Assembly: GCF_001649575.2 (NCBI RefSeq) | Contig: NC_051438.1 | Coordinates: 9,278,630 to 9,342,629, forward strand | DNA: 64,000 nucleotides | Direction of reading: 5' to 3' | From: Kryptolebias marmoratus | Lineage: Eukaryota > Chordata > Actinopteri > Cyprinodontiformes > Rivulidae | In this document: positions 1-13,739 of the stretch, in pieces | Layout of the letters: each line of letters opens with the position of its first letter | How positions within the stretch are numbered: position 1 is the first letter of the stretch | Position numbers and translations under genes: made by a program | The notes under the pieces: generated by a model | Told to the model about the DNA's origin: nothing | What the model saw: only the letters and a program-made list of their open reading frames with translations | The model's database searches: none

Positions 1-3000
1 ATGGAAACCCAGTGAATATTGGATTTGTTTAATTGGTGGTTGCAGAGCTCACCAAAGGGTCATGTGATCAGCTATGAGTAACAGAACTCTCTCGTAACAT
101 ATATCTTTCATTTAAGTGGTATTTGGCTTCCTTTTGTTAAGAAAAGGTAACTACCTCTTAAAGCGAGCTAAAACATTTGCCTCGCTGAACTGAAATATCT
201 TTTTCCACACCTAAGATCAAAAGCCCAGTGTTCGCCTGCTCTCCTAGCACCAGGCAGAGAAGACATTAACAATTACCACACATAATAATTTACAAACACT
301 CAGTGCGGTGAAAAGAAAGGAGCCGACCGGCAGCTGGAATCACCCTCACCTGCCACCATGAGCTGAGCCAAAACCAAACACTGGTGGAGAAATGGAGCCT
401 GTGCTGGAAGGACCCACAAACACAGGCAGACAGGATGGCAGGTCTGATATCCAATCCAGTCTTTAAAGCTTGAACCAAATGTAGGAGTCCAAAGAGCAAA
501 AACTAAATCCTGACAGACACCAAGATGTCAAGAAAGTGGAGGGTTTTACAAGGAGGGACTGATAACTGAGTACATACTAAAGAGCATGAGAGACAGGTGT
601 GAACTAAAGGAACAACGGTGTACAAAGGAAAGGGTGCTACAGTATCAATAGAACAGATTACGGTACAAGAGACAGGGACAAAGCTACAGGAAATCAAGAC
701 AAATTGAGCAGAACAAGAAAAGAGTATAAATCTATCACATTTCAAGCCAAAGACCCAAACCCAGACTGGAAACACAACATGAACACAAATGAAATGAAAA
801 CTCAGCCAAATGCTACCGATGTCTATCCTTGTTTTATCTGCAGAAAATCTTCCATATAAAGATTTCTGTCTGGGGTTCTTCGGTTGTGTTGAAATTACAT
901 TTGCATGATCCAGCTCCTTATCCAATCAAGGTACTGATTAGTGGCGCCCACTAAAAAGTGCTAAAAAAAAAATTAGCCACTGGGACTATGTGTATTAGCA
1001 AGGCACAAACGTTGACACTCAGTCATTCAGTTCTGTGGCGGTCCTGGATTTACTTTAAATTTATTGTTGCTTCCTTCTCTGAAAACAGCTGCTCTGCTTA
1101 ACCGGAGAACCGAGGCTGCCAAAGCAAAGAGCTGAAACCACAAGCAGATAGGAGGAAAATTGCTCCCACTAATGTTTCATCAACAGATTATTGTTACATA
1201 AAACACCTTTATTAATGTTAAATGCCAATAAAATGCAGCCCAAGTTCAGCTTCATGACATTTGAGCTTCGGTTTGTTTTTATGAGACTCTTTACTGTGCC
1301 AAGTGGCTAACAGTGAGGGAGCTGACTGACATAAATAAGTCAAAAGATCTGGTGTGAGATGCAGAAAAAGCAAGTAAAAAAAAAAAGAAAAGAAAAGCCA
1401 ATGTAGCAGCCAGAAGTAACCTGCTGTTACTGTAACAAGGGACCCCGATAACACGGTAATAACGGGCTAATCGTATTTGGGTTCAGAAACCACAACATGC
1501 TAATTCAATTAGCTTAATAAGCCCCTGCAGATAAAGGGCTTGTTTCAGCTGTCGTGATTGGCTCAAGGTCCCAGGGAGGCTGTCCTCTGGGGTAGTTTGT
1601 CTCAGCGTTTGTCGCCACCAGTAAAGAGAGGTAACCACCAGTCTGTCTGAATGTGTGTGAGTTACCGTTTTTCTGATTTTAAACACATGTGGACATACCT
1701 TTGGGAAATTTGCATTGTCGGTGTTGGAGTTGTTTCCATGGTTATCCAGACAGATACCAGTCTTATCAACAGATGCCACCTAGAGGACAATTCATGCAGG
1801 AAGTGCTTAAATATATATATATATATAATTAGTTATATTCCAAATGTGACTTCAAGTAGAGTGACTTAACCACAGAAGTGCTTCACATGGGTTCAACCAA
1901 CAGACTCACAGCGCCTCTTAAAGTTTCAACAATGAGATGGGGGGGAAAAAAGTTGCTCGTCCTTTGGAACTTTCTTTATTGTTTGTCTTCACAAACACGC
2001 AACACAATGCTGAACAAAACGGTTCTTAGTCTATTGTCCTGGTGCTGTGTCTCAGTCCGCTCTGAGCGTCTGTCTCAGTGCGAGGCTCTTTGTGTGGAGA
2101 TGCGCCGAAAAGCACGGACACATTGTTTCACCGGCTGAGGAGGAGAATGGAACTGTTACAGTGCCGAGAATTGGCAGCTGAGCCCAGCGAGGAGATTCTC
2201 CACACAGTATTAGGGGAGAAGGATCACAACGCTCCACCGCCACGCTGGCCCCCGCTCACCCTTCACACACACACATACCAAAACTACAGCTTCTGCTCCC
2301 TCCCTTTTCTCTGTGAAATTTGCAATCTCTCTTAACCCTTTGTTTCTCTGCAGACGAGCTAATCTGTTTATGGGTGTTTGCGAGGGTGCCTTTGTTTGTA
2401 CATATGCATGCACACACACATTAATCTGCAGGCCAGGAGCCAGCTGACACCAGCAGAATATAACATCTATCCCCAGAGATTTCCCCTACACACACACAAA
2501 TAAACACACATACGGTGTTTATTTCTTGCTTGCTTTTCATGTTTCTTCTCCTGTAGTCCCTAACGTACATGCGTGTGTACGTGTCCAGCTACATGCATAT
2601 TCCACCTAGCTATAGAAAGTGGGGGGATGGTGCCTCTGATCAGCAGTATGCCTAGCAGATAAGAGCGGAGGCAGTGTCAAATGAGCAGAAGCAGTCAGTG
2701 TAGGCAGCGAGCGCATGGTGTCTGGAGGCAGAGAACTGCTGTAAACAACACAGCTTGTATTTAAAGAAGGATTTGTTTAGGGCTGAAGGGTGGGGAACGG
2801 GGGAAGCGCAGTTGAATCTTTGCCGTACACTTCAGCAAAGTAAAAAAAAAAATTCTCAGTCTAACTGGGCCCATTTCTCTCCTCGCATCAGCTCGATCCT
2901 CCACCCCCCCCGCTTCATCAAACGTCACAGCAATTTGAGAGATTAGACGGCGCGGATTAGACACCACAAGGCTGCTTTTTTTTTTCTTTCTTTTTTTTTT

Positions 3001-4979
3001 TAAGCGTTGGATGCCATTGTGCTCCGTTCTTTCCAGCCTTTTCATTTCATAAGACGATATTATATCAAGTGGTGGTAAGACTCTCACATTCACAATAACC
3101 GCCGTCGCGGTTGATTCATTGACTGTAGGATATGTGGCAGTAATTATGTAAGAAGTAAACACCCTCCTCTGGCTGCTTATTCCACCTTGCAGTGGCAGAA
3201 CTTGTTTATTAGTTGGCCTTACCAGATTTCTCCACCTCTACTTCTTCTCTGATTAATGAGATACGCACACAAACTCATGCAAACACACACACGCACACAC
3301 ACTCTCTCTCAGGCACGTGCTCTCAACACCAACTTAGCGGTGCTATTAGTAATGATTGAACCCTATCCAGTGGATGTAATATATTAGCAGGGAGATTATT
3401 CTGACGTTAAAACATGTTCCCTGCGCTGACAGCATCATCAATCACCCTCACGCCGCCTGTAGAAGACTCACACACTGGACATAATTGCTTCAGCATGGGG
3501 TTGACGGGGGGGAGGAGGAGGAAGAGGGGGGAGCGGCGGGAGAATGTTTGAGATTTTGAGCGACTATTTGTGTATTCAAACAGGCAAGTGCAGAGCTGTG
3601 GAAACTGGCCTTTGATGGTGATTCAGATAGGACTGAAATGAGCTCTAATTTGAGCCACAAAGGACACCAAGAATTATGGGCGAAAGCGATTGTGGAAGAA
3701 GCGAAATGTGTCTAATGGGCTGTCCACACAGGGATGGGGATTTTGTGAATATGCAAAAGTGGTTCTAGCGTTTCAGCCTTGAGTCTACACGCAAACGGCA
3801 TTTTGGAATCCCCAAAAGGGTGTTTTTTTGTTTGTTTGTTTTTTAAAGAAAGGATTCCAGAGTTAAGACTTCTTTAAACGCCACCCTTGTATTTTTGTAG
3901 AGACGGCTAAAAGTCAGCCTTTTGAAACGATGATGTCATAACTCCACCTCTAATCTAATTTACAATCCGAAGGTGTCCTCTTCTTCTTGCTGTGTTTACG
4001 TTTCGCGCCCACCGTGTAAGCTTCACGTGCACCACTCCTCATTTCCTGTTCATGGCGTCATTCCATGGCAGCGTTACAGCTCCACGTACGGGCCTGGCAT
4101 CGTCACATGGTTACAGAATTTTGGGCGTTTCCGTGCGCGTTAGGGCATTTCTGGAAACAGCGCCATGTTTATGAGGAAATTTTAAGAAATGCCAAATAAA
4201 AACGATTGTTTTAGAAAAACAAGCTTCTCAACAAACGTGGAGAAAACTATACCTACTTAAACCTACTTTTGATTAGCAACAGGTAAAAAGACAGTTTGGC
4301 CATTCGGGTGCTCTTCATTTTCAGATTTTGCCCTCATGTTTTTGATGTGGTTAATTTGTTTTTAGACATTTCATTTAAATCTTTGGACTCAACTCGTTAG
4401 CGTAACTTTACATTACCTAAAAGCAATAGTTTTGATCCTTCAAAGTAAAGTTCTGTGGAAAGGTTCTTAATAATTTATGTCTTACCCGTTGTAGGTAGCT
4501 CTGTGAAAGTTTAATTCTGACTGACGACTAGTCTGAGCAGAGCTAGGAGCGCCCTAAAATGATTCCAGTCTCAAATGTTTCCCAGTGCTTCATGCAAAAC
4601 GATATTTTATAAACCTTTACGTCTCTTTCAGTTGTGAATTACTGTGCACGGTTATTTTAGCAATAAACTCTTTTTCTCCAAACTGATGTTATTCAAAGAG
4701 CTATCTACAACAGGTAAGATATTCTTTGCTCATACAGAACCCCGCTTCTAAAAATCTGAACTATCACTTTCAAAGTCTTTGTAATGTTCCTGTTTTATTT
4801 CATTGAAAATTTCAGCAAAATGCTTTTAGTTTTTAAGTTATCTACTTAAATATTTTAGCATCATTATCGCTAATTCAATACAACCCATATATAACAATTA
4901 TAATGCTGATGGTGGCCTTACTGACCAAATACATAATACATAAAGAGTTATAAATAATTGACCTAAACAGCATAACTGC
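1..4979. other. Gene-free flank, no exon recognised
   Basis: No open reading frame here resembles a known protein or has a convincing exon structure. The stretch holds short CA-rich patches, a (TA)n run at about 1810-1827, A- and T-homopolymers, an octamer-type ATTTGCAT at 899-906, and a complex patch around 3340-3500 with several homeodomain-like TAAT cores. A short segment at about 4596-4640 is shared with 62449 onward. Confidence 0.6.

Positions 4980-4980
<1 letters not shown>

Positions 4981-5021
<41 letters not shown>
4981..5021. repeat. (TAA)n microsatellite
   Basis: About 13 uninterrupted TAA units in AT-rich, gene-free sequence. Confidence 0.95.
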
Positions 5022-5354
5022 TGTGTGGAAATGTGGTAAATGTAATTTTACCTTCATTCAGCAGCTCATTTTAGAAGTGTTTGTTTCACACAAGCTCAAC
5101 AAGAATAAATGATTTAACAAACATTATGTTTATGTTAGGGAAAATGATTTATATTTAGGGCTAAGTCGTCTTTTTTTTTCTTTTTTGGGAGCAAACTTTG
5201 ACCTGAAGGCAACAAAGCTCAGTTAACTGAGTTTGGTTACACAGTATCTTTAATTTGTGTCAAAAGCGAGCCGCTCATGGGTAGAAAACCTCAACAATAG
5301 ATTTTCTCATTTAATGTTTCACTGCTACTTCAGTGTTTTGCTCAGTTGTACTGT

Positions 5355-5530
5355 TAAGTCAAACTTTATTTATACTTAAATAGTGCATTTTAAGCAGAAA
5401 GCAACCCAGTAGTAATGAAGATAAATAATTCTGTCAGAAAATATATATAAAAGAAGAACTCTATGGACACATAAACAGACAGACAGACATATCTTAATAC
5501 AAATACCGACAAATACAATAAAAACGTCAC
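5355..5530 (-). repeat. Possible LINE 3' end relic
   Basis: The segment opens with a CTTTATTTATA string followed by a GCATTTTAAG block, which resembles 3' ends of fish non-LTR elements read on the minus strand. It also contains a short (CAGA)n run. No reverse transcriptase residues survive, so the call is weak. Confidence 0.3.
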
Positions 5531-5699
5531 CATATGCTTGTGTAAAGGAAAGTTTTGAACCTGCTTTTAAAAAATATTAACTGTGTTTAAGTTAATAGCT
5601 CCATTTTTTTTTCTATTACTAGCTTTCTGTTTTGTGAGCAACTTTTATAAATGATATTATTTTCTTTTTGATCCGTCTGTATTTCTGGTATTTTTCCAA

Positions 5700-6014
5700 C
5701 CCTGCGGTTTAGCTTTGCTCCCACCTGCACGGGACTTTATCATCTCTGAGCCGCAGTATTCTCATGCTGCTCACAGGAAGGTGTAGATGCCAGCCTCACC
5801 ACGGTGTGTGACGCAGACCTTTATGTTTCTGTTATCTGATATAATTCACGCTTTTCCATGCCTCTTCTCGTCTCTTTTTTTTTTTTTTGTCAGTAGCAGA
5901 GACCTCTCTAGCTCTCTCTGTAATGTGATCCAGTGATTAGTATTCAGCTCAGGTGTCAGGATGGAAAGCAGAGTGGCTGCCGAGAGGTGTGTTGAATCAC
6001 ATCACTCATATTCC

Positions 6015-6083
<69 letters not shown>

Positions 6084-6300
6084 TAGAGAGAAAGGACCCA
6101 AATCAATCTTTTATCATTGACCGGCCACTAAGCGTTGTGCGTGCAAGCGTCACTCTGCTTTGTTTAAACACACATTTACCATCTAAGTGAGCTGCTGTGC
6201 CGCCATTTGTCAGTTTCGCCCTGCATGGCATGTGTGTGTGTGTGTGGGTGCATTTGTGAGCATGCGTTCACACACACACATGCCAAGGTCAACTGCACCT
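5700..6300. promoter_or_regulatory. Complex unique patch around a (TG)n tract
   Basis: Both sides of the microsatellite at 6019-6080 are compositionally balanced and not obviously repetitive, unlike the AT-rich surroundings. A second TG/CA-rich patch lies at about 6231-6283. With no coding potential, a conserved noncoding element of the pou3f4 flank is one possibility; comparison with other fish would be needed to support it. Confidence 0.2.
6019..6080. repeat. (TG)n microsatellite
   Basis: About 31 uninterrupted TG units, the longest perfect dinucleotide array in the window. Confidence 0.95.
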
Positions 6301-6319
6301 GATCGGTGTTCTCTGGTAA

Positions 6320-7390
6320 ATGCAGACAGTTTTTTTACTGAATAAATGAAATGCTGGCGTTCCCACAGAGGAACCCCTTGCAAAATAATAAATCCAAATA
6401 AGGAAAGTCATATTTGTTAGACATTTCTAATTCTAATTAGACCAATTTCTTGTGCAGACTACTAATTGTTTACATGACTGGATTAATTGCTGCTAAACAT
6501 ATTTACAATGTTTCACAGGCTTTCAGCTTGTTAGTATAGTTTTAATATAAGCAGCATTATGAGAATAATGGTTCGGTTCTAGCATAAAATACGAGAACCA
6601 AGGATAAAATATTTATGGACCAAAAAGCAACAGTGTGAAACACATATAGGCATAAGTTGTCAAACATCCTGGCAGTCCAAAAACATATGAACTAGGTCCA
6701 CCTGCTGTGATGTACAGCACGAAAGTGTTTTCCAAGGAGCAAACTCAGCGAGGTCGAGAATAAACTCTTTTAGGCAACGCCACAGAAATCTTTCCAAAGC
6801 TGCACCCAGCTACACAAATGTATGCATTAGTCTCAATTCATGGACACACTGCTGAGCACTGGGAAACTGCAAAAAAATGAGCCAACACACAAATTTGTTT
6901 CACATATTTTTAAAACCTATACAATACCAATCTGGTCGGCCATTAAAAATGTATGACTATAAATGTGAAAAATGACTAATGATCATGAAACCGAACAAGG
7001 TTTTTTTTTTTCTGAAAAGTCTAACACCTAAACCAAAGGCCAGGATGTAAGTTCTGCTGTACCAGAAGCCACAGTCACACATAGAGAAAGACAAACAGGA
7101 AGCTGCTCAAATAATATCATTACACTGGTCTATATAAAGTTGGCAGAGTTGTAGCTAAAGCAGAATATTCAATTTTTAACAGTGCAGATGAATTCTTGGG
7201 AAAGATTCCTCAAGTTTTGTACCGATAAAGAGCATCACCCAGATTGTGAACAGTTACTTCTTGTTTATTTTATTAGACTGACTTTAAATGGACTTCTTGG
7301 AGCTAAAATAATAAGTCAGGAAAAGGAAGACTTCATTAGTGGTCCTACAGTAACTGACTTTATGAACAATACTGGAAACATTCACAGCAT
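6320..7390. other. No feature recognised
   Basis: AT-rich unique-looking sequence. The one ORF of note (7182-7451) runs directly into the dispersed repeat that follows and resembles no known protein. Confidence 0.5.
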
Positions 7391-7393
7391 TCA

Positions 7394-7778
7394 AACCTCC
7401 ACCGAGGCCATAGTGTCAATAAAACAAAGTGCAACCATGATCATGATCTGAATCACCATCAAAATTTAAGCAACTGTTTTAACCTTTGACCCCATGAACC
7501 TTGAAATCAACAGGCATCATCTTTGACCCATGAGGTGTCCAGCTGTGCAGTTTAACATTCCTACGCTACGCTGTTGTAGAGTTTGCTTGGGGTCACCAGT
7601 GATCTTGACATTTGACCTGATCAGCACCAAAATGCCATCACTTGTTCCTCGTACGACGTTTGATGTGTCCTGAAAACTTCATGAAAATCCATTCATAGGT
7701 TTTTGAGTAATCCTCTGCACGGACAGACAAACAAACAAACACTACCGAAAAAAACCTAACCTCCTTGGCAGAGGTAAT
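7394..7778. mobile_element. Dispersed repeat, copy 1 (CCTCC...GGAGG termini)
   Basis: The segment starts with ACCTCCACCGAGGCCA and ends with an inverted version (CCTCCTTGGCAGAGGTAAT). Inside are an ACCTTTGACCCCATGA block, a GAGGTGTCCAGCTGTG block and a run of GACAGACAAACAAACAAAC. The same blocks recur in the same order at 15390-16056. There is no ORF. This looks like a non-autonomous DNA element with short, near-palindromic ends. Confidence 0.6.
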
Positions 7779-8059
7779 CATTTACTTTGTACGGTAAGAC
7801 TTTTTTTTTGGTGCCACAGTGATCTAAACATCCGTCTTTTTGTCTCTCAGTAACAGACTTCTTAGCTACACACCGTTGGACCGGGCCTGCAGGAGATGCT
7901 CTAATCATTTTCATCTTGTCGATTTTCTTACAGAGCTTTGAATATTTTGCTGCATTTTTTGACATTTTGAGTCTCGAAGCATCCAACTGGTGATGATTCA
8001 GAGAAAACCAAACATGGTCACCAACTAGTTTCCTAACATATCAGGTGTGCCTCAGGTGA

Positions 8060-8590
8060 TTTGGTCCTTCAAATTAAAATTTAGAATAGAATAGATAAGA
8101 ATAAAATAGAATAGAAAGATACTTTATCGATCCCCTGAGGGAAATTGGTCTGTCACAGCAGCAGACAAATTCAAAATTAAAAGCATTAAAAACACCACTC
8201 AAAATAATAAACAATGCAAACAGCAACCATTGAGTACAAAATAAGACAGAGGCAGTACAATGATGGCAGGGTACATATAATTTTAATATTTACTATAGCA
8301 CTGTGCAATGATGGCAGAGTATACAGAAGAACAGTTTTACAGTAGTTGTGTTCAGGTACGAGTTTACTGGTGCTTATCTGTTTGACACAAATGAGCTGGC
8401 ATAAAGTGAAAGTGCAAATGGCATGAATGATGTCCTGCAGCATTCGCTGTGGCAGCAGAGCTGAGTGACTCTGTTAGGAAAGGAGCTTCGCTGCCTTTGT
8501 AGGGTGTCATGAAGAGGATGGGACGGATTGCCCATGATGGAGAGCAGATTGTTCACTGACCTTATGTTCCTCACTGACACAAATGTCAGG
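8060..8590 (-). mobile_element. Non-LTR retrotransposon 3' end relic
   Basis: At the low-coordinate end lies a degenerate (AATAG)n run followed by TACTTTATCGATCCC and GGGAAATTGG, a signature of the 3' ends of fish non-LTR retrotransposons in reverse orientation. The rest (GTGCAATGATGGCAG, TGGCAGCAGAGCTGAGT, GATGGAGAGCAGATTG) fits the interior of such a repeat, eroded. No intact ORF2 remains. Confidence 0.55.
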
Positions 8591-8907
8591 TAGTTTTAGC
8601 TAAAAGTAAAGTAGTTTCCCAGTTTTAATTCAGGAGGTAAAAATGGAGTTTACCATAGACTGTAATTTGTTTGTAATGCTGTAACATTGCAGGTATTTAT
8701 ACCAAACATCAGGGTCCGGTACATGCAACCATAGGAAGAATACTTTTGTCATGACTTTTATCTAACAGAGGACAACAGAAAAGGAAACTGAAAACCACCA
8801 CAATGGAAAAGGGCTAAAGGAACATACAATCTAAAGCACTTTGCATCAATGCAAAGCAAGAATGACTGATTCAGATGAAACACAGGAGCTTAAAGGGATA
8901 GTCTAGT

Positions 8908-9000
8908 CCAGTGGTCCCCAAAGTTGGGGTCGGGACCCCTCTTTGGGTCATGAAACATCAACTGAGGGTCCCCAGAAAATCTTCAGAAACCAAGTTAAAT
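8908..9000. mobile_element. hAT-like terminal fragment
   Basis: CAGTGGTCCCCAAAGTTGGG followed by GGTCGGGACCCCT resembles the termini of hAT-superfamily elements (CAGTGGTTCCCAAA type). I could not place the other end, so the boundary at 9000 is arbitrary. Confidence 0.45.
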
Positions 9001-12000
9001 GTAAAAAAAAAGCTGGTAATAGCAACTGAACAACATCCGTGTTGCTACATAAAGTATGTGAGCTCTGAGCATAGACCGTGTATTTGCTGATGGTGCAGAG
9101 GCTGTGAGTGACAGGTGTAGCGCCGCAGTCAGATCCCCACCCACCGCCTTCCCTGGAGCGGGTCACACCAGCTTGAGCTGCCGGCCTGACACCACTCCGG
9201 CCTCACCTCACCTGATAAATGAAAAAAAAAAAACACAAAAAAAAACGATAGGAGTAAATGATAAGAGTGGTGGCATTTTACAGCAGCTGACTGAGCCAAA
9301 ACAGAGGGGTACAGGGTTGCACCCAGGCCACACTAATTAAAATTTGTTTATTTTTGTCCAGCTCCTGCTATTGTTCCTCTCAGTGCAGATATATTGAAGC
9401 AGATGCTGCTTGCAAAGAAAGCACAACCTACCCTGCTTGTGTTTAAGTAAAGTGAAGTAAACGTTAACGTGTTTTTAAATTTCCTTATTCAGAAAACATC
9501 TGAGGCTACAGCCCTGCATGTCCAGGTCTAACCCCACCAAGAATAAATAATACTACAACATAATTTTAAAAAAACTGGTTCAAAGCTGCCTTTCTTCATT
9601 ATTAAAGTGTACTCCAGTAGATTAAATCATAAACATGGAGGTGGCTGCCAAGGTGGGTACAAAGTGGGCATGATGGCAGCTCACTGACGATGTTAAATAT
9701 ATAAATTAAAGAGGATGTCTTTGAGCGCTCCGTTTTCTCACAAGTTTCTTGCAGTTTTGCGTCTCCCAGCAGTCACAGCCCGGTGAGATACTGGTTTAAA
9801 TACGCCAGTACGGGAGATTAATAAGCACCACCCGTGTTTGAGCAACGCCCCAGCACTCTCCAAGCTCTACAAAACCTCAGCGGGAGTGTTTAACATGTTT
9901 TGCTTTTTTATTTAGACCTGGGGAGATGGTATTAAGTTATCACCTTTGCGTAAAGCCAAGGTCAAATTAATTGGCTTTAATTTGTATTGTTTTCTTAACA
10001 AGAGAACATACCTTCCAGTTTCATATTTATCAGACTTTCTGTTTGACACACAGTCTATACAACACTGTTTACTGTTCGGACTGGATGAAAAAAACAGTAC
10101 AGTATGAGTTAGATTTATTTTTTACTTTTTAAAGTAAAGGCACCGTTTGAGAAATCCTCCCAACATGACCGGCTACTTTAGAGTCTTAATGCTAACAAAA
10201 GGTGGTTTGTTTTTCTGCTCTGCTTCTGAGTGAATTATTGTCTGTTTAAAAGAAGCAGGAAAAAAGAACGAATTTGGTCCTCTTTTTTGTGTGTGTTTTC
10301 TTGTTGTACCAAATCTGTATCAAACTGTGACCCTAAAGCCGAGGAGCATACAGGACTACAAATTACCGTGTCTCGAACTACCAAAATATCAAGAATGAAT
10401 GCTAAATTAGATCTCCAGCTGCAGCTTACGCCTGCAAAAATAAAAAAAAATCAGCATAAAGAAATTTGCATTACTTTTGTGTGGGGCTACATCTCCAGTA
10501 CCTAATAATAAACAGTCAGATAAAGATTTTATTCAAAAAGCTTTGGGGGGACAGTGGGAAATTAACATTAGGAAACAGATATTATATCTAACAATTTGTT
10601 TAAGTAATACTATGTCCCTGGCGGCTGTTTATGTACATTATGTCATCCAAAGGAAAAATACAATACGTACAACATGTCACAATAATCAGTCCATAACCCA
10701 GAAAATACCTTAACAGCCTTTTTTTTTAATGCTGCAACTTGCCAAGCGCAGAAACCTCAACTTTAAACCTTGTTTTCTTTAATTTAAATCCTGCTTTTCT
10801 ACTCCCAGCCTTCGGAGGGGATCGTATCGGTTTGTGTAACACATTGTATTAACAGTTTTAGTTTGTAAAAGTGTGCAATTTACACCCTGAAACCCACCAC
10901 CTCTTAGAAAACATCTCAAAGTCTGAAGCTGAAAAGGAAAAAAGGAAAATCTGAAAAACATTCTGATTTTTTTGTTGTTGTTATAATAAGACATTTTCAG
11001 CAATATCTCCTGTCTGATTATGTTTTCGTACTTTAAATGGACCGCAACATAGTTTAGTTGGCAGTCTGGTTCTTGTGCTGACAAAAGGTTGAATTTATTT
11101 TATTACAGTATAAATTTCTAGAAACACAAGCCGGCTGTAAAAATATTACCATAACAAATATCACAAATGTGTACAAAGCATGCTTTTCTGAAAGGTAAAG
11201 CTGCTGCGCGCAGGTACACAGGGGGATAAAAGGAGAAGTCGTGTGTGCGTCTGAATCCTGAGTGTGTAAGTGTGTGTGGCCGGCGGCTGAAAGAGACGTG
11301 TGTGCATGCATTAAAATCGGGGATTTTCTTGTCAGAGTAGCAGGGTTGGGGATTAGTTTAGGATCTGACTGAGATGTATGAGAGGAGGGCTGATGACTTT
11401 AGCCACATAAAGAGATGACTGAGCAAATGTGGGCACATACATCAATATCAGTGGCGAGCGCATTATAGAGACGCGTAGCAGGGTGAAAAAAAAACGCACA
11501 CACACACACACACACACTCAGGAGGCAACTGTGGAGGTTTTATTTCTTTATGCATCACTGGAGAGAAGGAAATTAATATTGAAACCGTTCCTATGGAAGA
11601 TCTTTATGCTTCCCTTAACTCCAGAGTCACAAAATAGATGCCAGTGGCACACATACACCCATCCTGCTGAGAGACAGGCACTAAAATAACCTCTGTTCCA
11701 GCTGGTGGGCCACTGAGGCTCCTGCTGTGTTGTTTTAATGGGGAAAATTAGCCAAGCAGAAAGGTGGATCCTGTTTGTTATGCTCCACTGTCCCCCATCC
11801 GTGCAGTCGGCCGAGGAGCCATCCTCTGTTGTCCTCTCTGCCTGTGTCTCCGAGCTCTCCTGACTCTGTGTATCTGCAGCTGCTCCTGCCTCCACACTCT
11901 GCCAGGGACAGATACATACAGGACAGAGGAGATCCAGGAAACACACACACCAACATGTGTGTGTATGCTTGCATCTGAGACTAAAGCTGGAGAAGGATTT

Positions 12001-12590
12001 TTTTTTTTCTTTAATATTCCACTGGTCCATCGTTTTATTTATCAGTTTCGGCTTGTGCTCACCTGCAGGAAGGCCAGAGCAGGAAAACAGCGAGACGAGA
12101 GGCGCCTGCGTGTGATTTCAGGATAAACAGGGGAGAAAATGGAAGGACAAGAGAGTGGGAGATGAGGGCTGAAAAGCATCTCTGTTCTGGACGGCCTTCA
12201 GACAGCTGACATGGTCACAATGAGACCTTCTTTCACAGCCAAGCAGACGAGGAAGACTGTGGGGTTTAGTACTTCTGGCATGCTGGTTTGGTCATATAAG
12301 AGACATGCATCATTCAATGCATACGCTGAAGAAAGTCCTGATTTAAAAAAAAAAAAAATTCATGTTTTAATCACTGTGACCTTTTCAAAATAATAATGTT
12401 ACCAATCTGGCTTTGTCCCATAAAAATGTTGTCCCCTCTGAGGAAGACGACATCATCTCCTTTCAGATCAGATCATCAGCAGAGCTAAAAACGCTTAACG
12501 ATTTAAATACCACATTTTTTAAAAAAACAACGAAAGATGGGAGATAATGTGATTGCCTGAGTCATAATGTGTCTGTCTCTTCGCAAAATA
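9000..12590. other. No gene recognised; (CA)n at 11497-11517
   Basis: Mostly AT-rich sequence with short ORFs unlike any known protein. A perfect CA run sits at 11497-11517. The patch around 11690-11790 (GCCACTGAGGCTCC, then AATTAGCCAAGCAG) is more complex and could be a conserved element, but nothing is decisive. An octamer ATTTGCAT lies at 10464-10471. Confidence 0.5.
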
Positions 12591-12594
12591 TTTT

Positions 12595-12720
12595 ATTCAC
12601 CACTGGACAAATTTTAATGAAACTTTCAGAAAGTATTCATTTAATGAACATAACTCAGTCAGTTTTACAGATTGGAGCTAACATCTGGTGTGGTAGTTGT
12701 TGAGAGTCTTCCTCCTGACC
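12595..12720 (+). mobile_element. Dispersed repeat family R2, copy a
   Basis: Carries ATTTTAATGAAACTTTCAGA, then ACTCAGTCAGTTTTACAGAT and TGGTGTGGTAGTTGTTGAGA. The same blocks occur at 36105-36420 and 50835-51000, and in reverse orientation at 13400-13730. No coding capacity. Confidence 0.6.
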
Positions 12721-12929
12721 TGTCACATCTCACATCCTGTCCTTTAAGAAATCCTGGCCAATAATTGGTTTTAAATTCAGCCGTATTTTCCACCTGTGTG
12801 TTTTATGGCTTGATTGTCTGCTTCTGAAATCAAATTCTACATGAAAATCTGTAGTTTCTTTTGTCATTATCACATTTTACATAGACATAGGATTCTGACC
12901 TTTTTAAATTTCATTAATTTACACTGTGT

Positions 12930-13330
12930 AAAGTTTTAAATGGACTTGCTCCTCCACCTCTCTGAGAACAATTTAAGAACCTGAAGAACTGAGGCGGATC
13001 TACTAGATCAACTTTATCCGGCGGTGTTACCGTAAGACTTGTTTTTTACAACAGCATATTCTGTAAAGGAGCTGATCTGGAACACATTATTTGTTCATTT
13101 AAAACCTACTCTTTATTGTAAATCTTGGTTGATGCAGCACCAAACTCATTTAGCTTTTAAATATTGTGTTTCTTGAACTTACTCCATTTTATTGTTCGTA
13201 TTGTAACAACTTTTAAACCCGTTTGCTTTTATCTCTTTATGTTTTGATCAACTTTTCTTTTTTGAGGCCCTTCCAGAGAAACTATGATATTCACATTGGA
13301 GAGATTAAACAAACTTGAATGAATAAATGA
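12930..13330 (+). mobile_element. L2-like LINE 3' end, degenerate
   Basis: The plus strand near 12938 reads VLNGLAPPPL followed by a stop, matching the conserved end of L2-type reverse transcriptases (LNGLAPPYLSE-like). The segment ends with a degenerate TGAATGAATAAATGAAC tail. Frameshifts and stops show a dead, 5'-truncated copy. Confidence 0.6.
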
Positions 13331-13399
13331 ACTAAAGTATTCACAGAAGGAAAGCACATCACACTCCACCGTTAATGCCTGAGTTTAACACTTTATATA

Positions 13400-13730
13400 T
13401 GACAATGATGGAATTATTTCCATTTTGGTCACATCGTGAAAATAACATCAGGGTTAGATCTCACGTAACATCACAGGTTTTCACACAGTTTGTTAGCACT
13501 CAGACTATGTGTTGTAAACTACTCTCAGCTACTACCACGTCAAGTTTTACTCCAATTTTAGCTAAACTGACTGAGTTATAGTCATTTTTGTGTTCAATTA
13601 ATTAGCCATGGCCACCATTTTACACTGGGTTGACTCCAAAAGTCAATTAGCTGTAGATTTTCATAAAATCCATCCAGTTGTTCCTGACATATTTTGCTAA
13701 CAGGCAGACAAACAACACACATACAGGCAA
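13400..13730 (-). mobile_element. Dispersed repeat family R2, copy b (inverted)
   Basis: The reverse complement contains ATAACTCAGTCAGTTTAGCT and GACGTGGTAGTAGCTGAGAG, matching the plus-strand copies at 12595, 36105 and 50835. It lies in opposite orientation to copy a, with the LINE fragment between them. Confidence 0.6.
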
Positions 13731-13739
13731 AAACATATT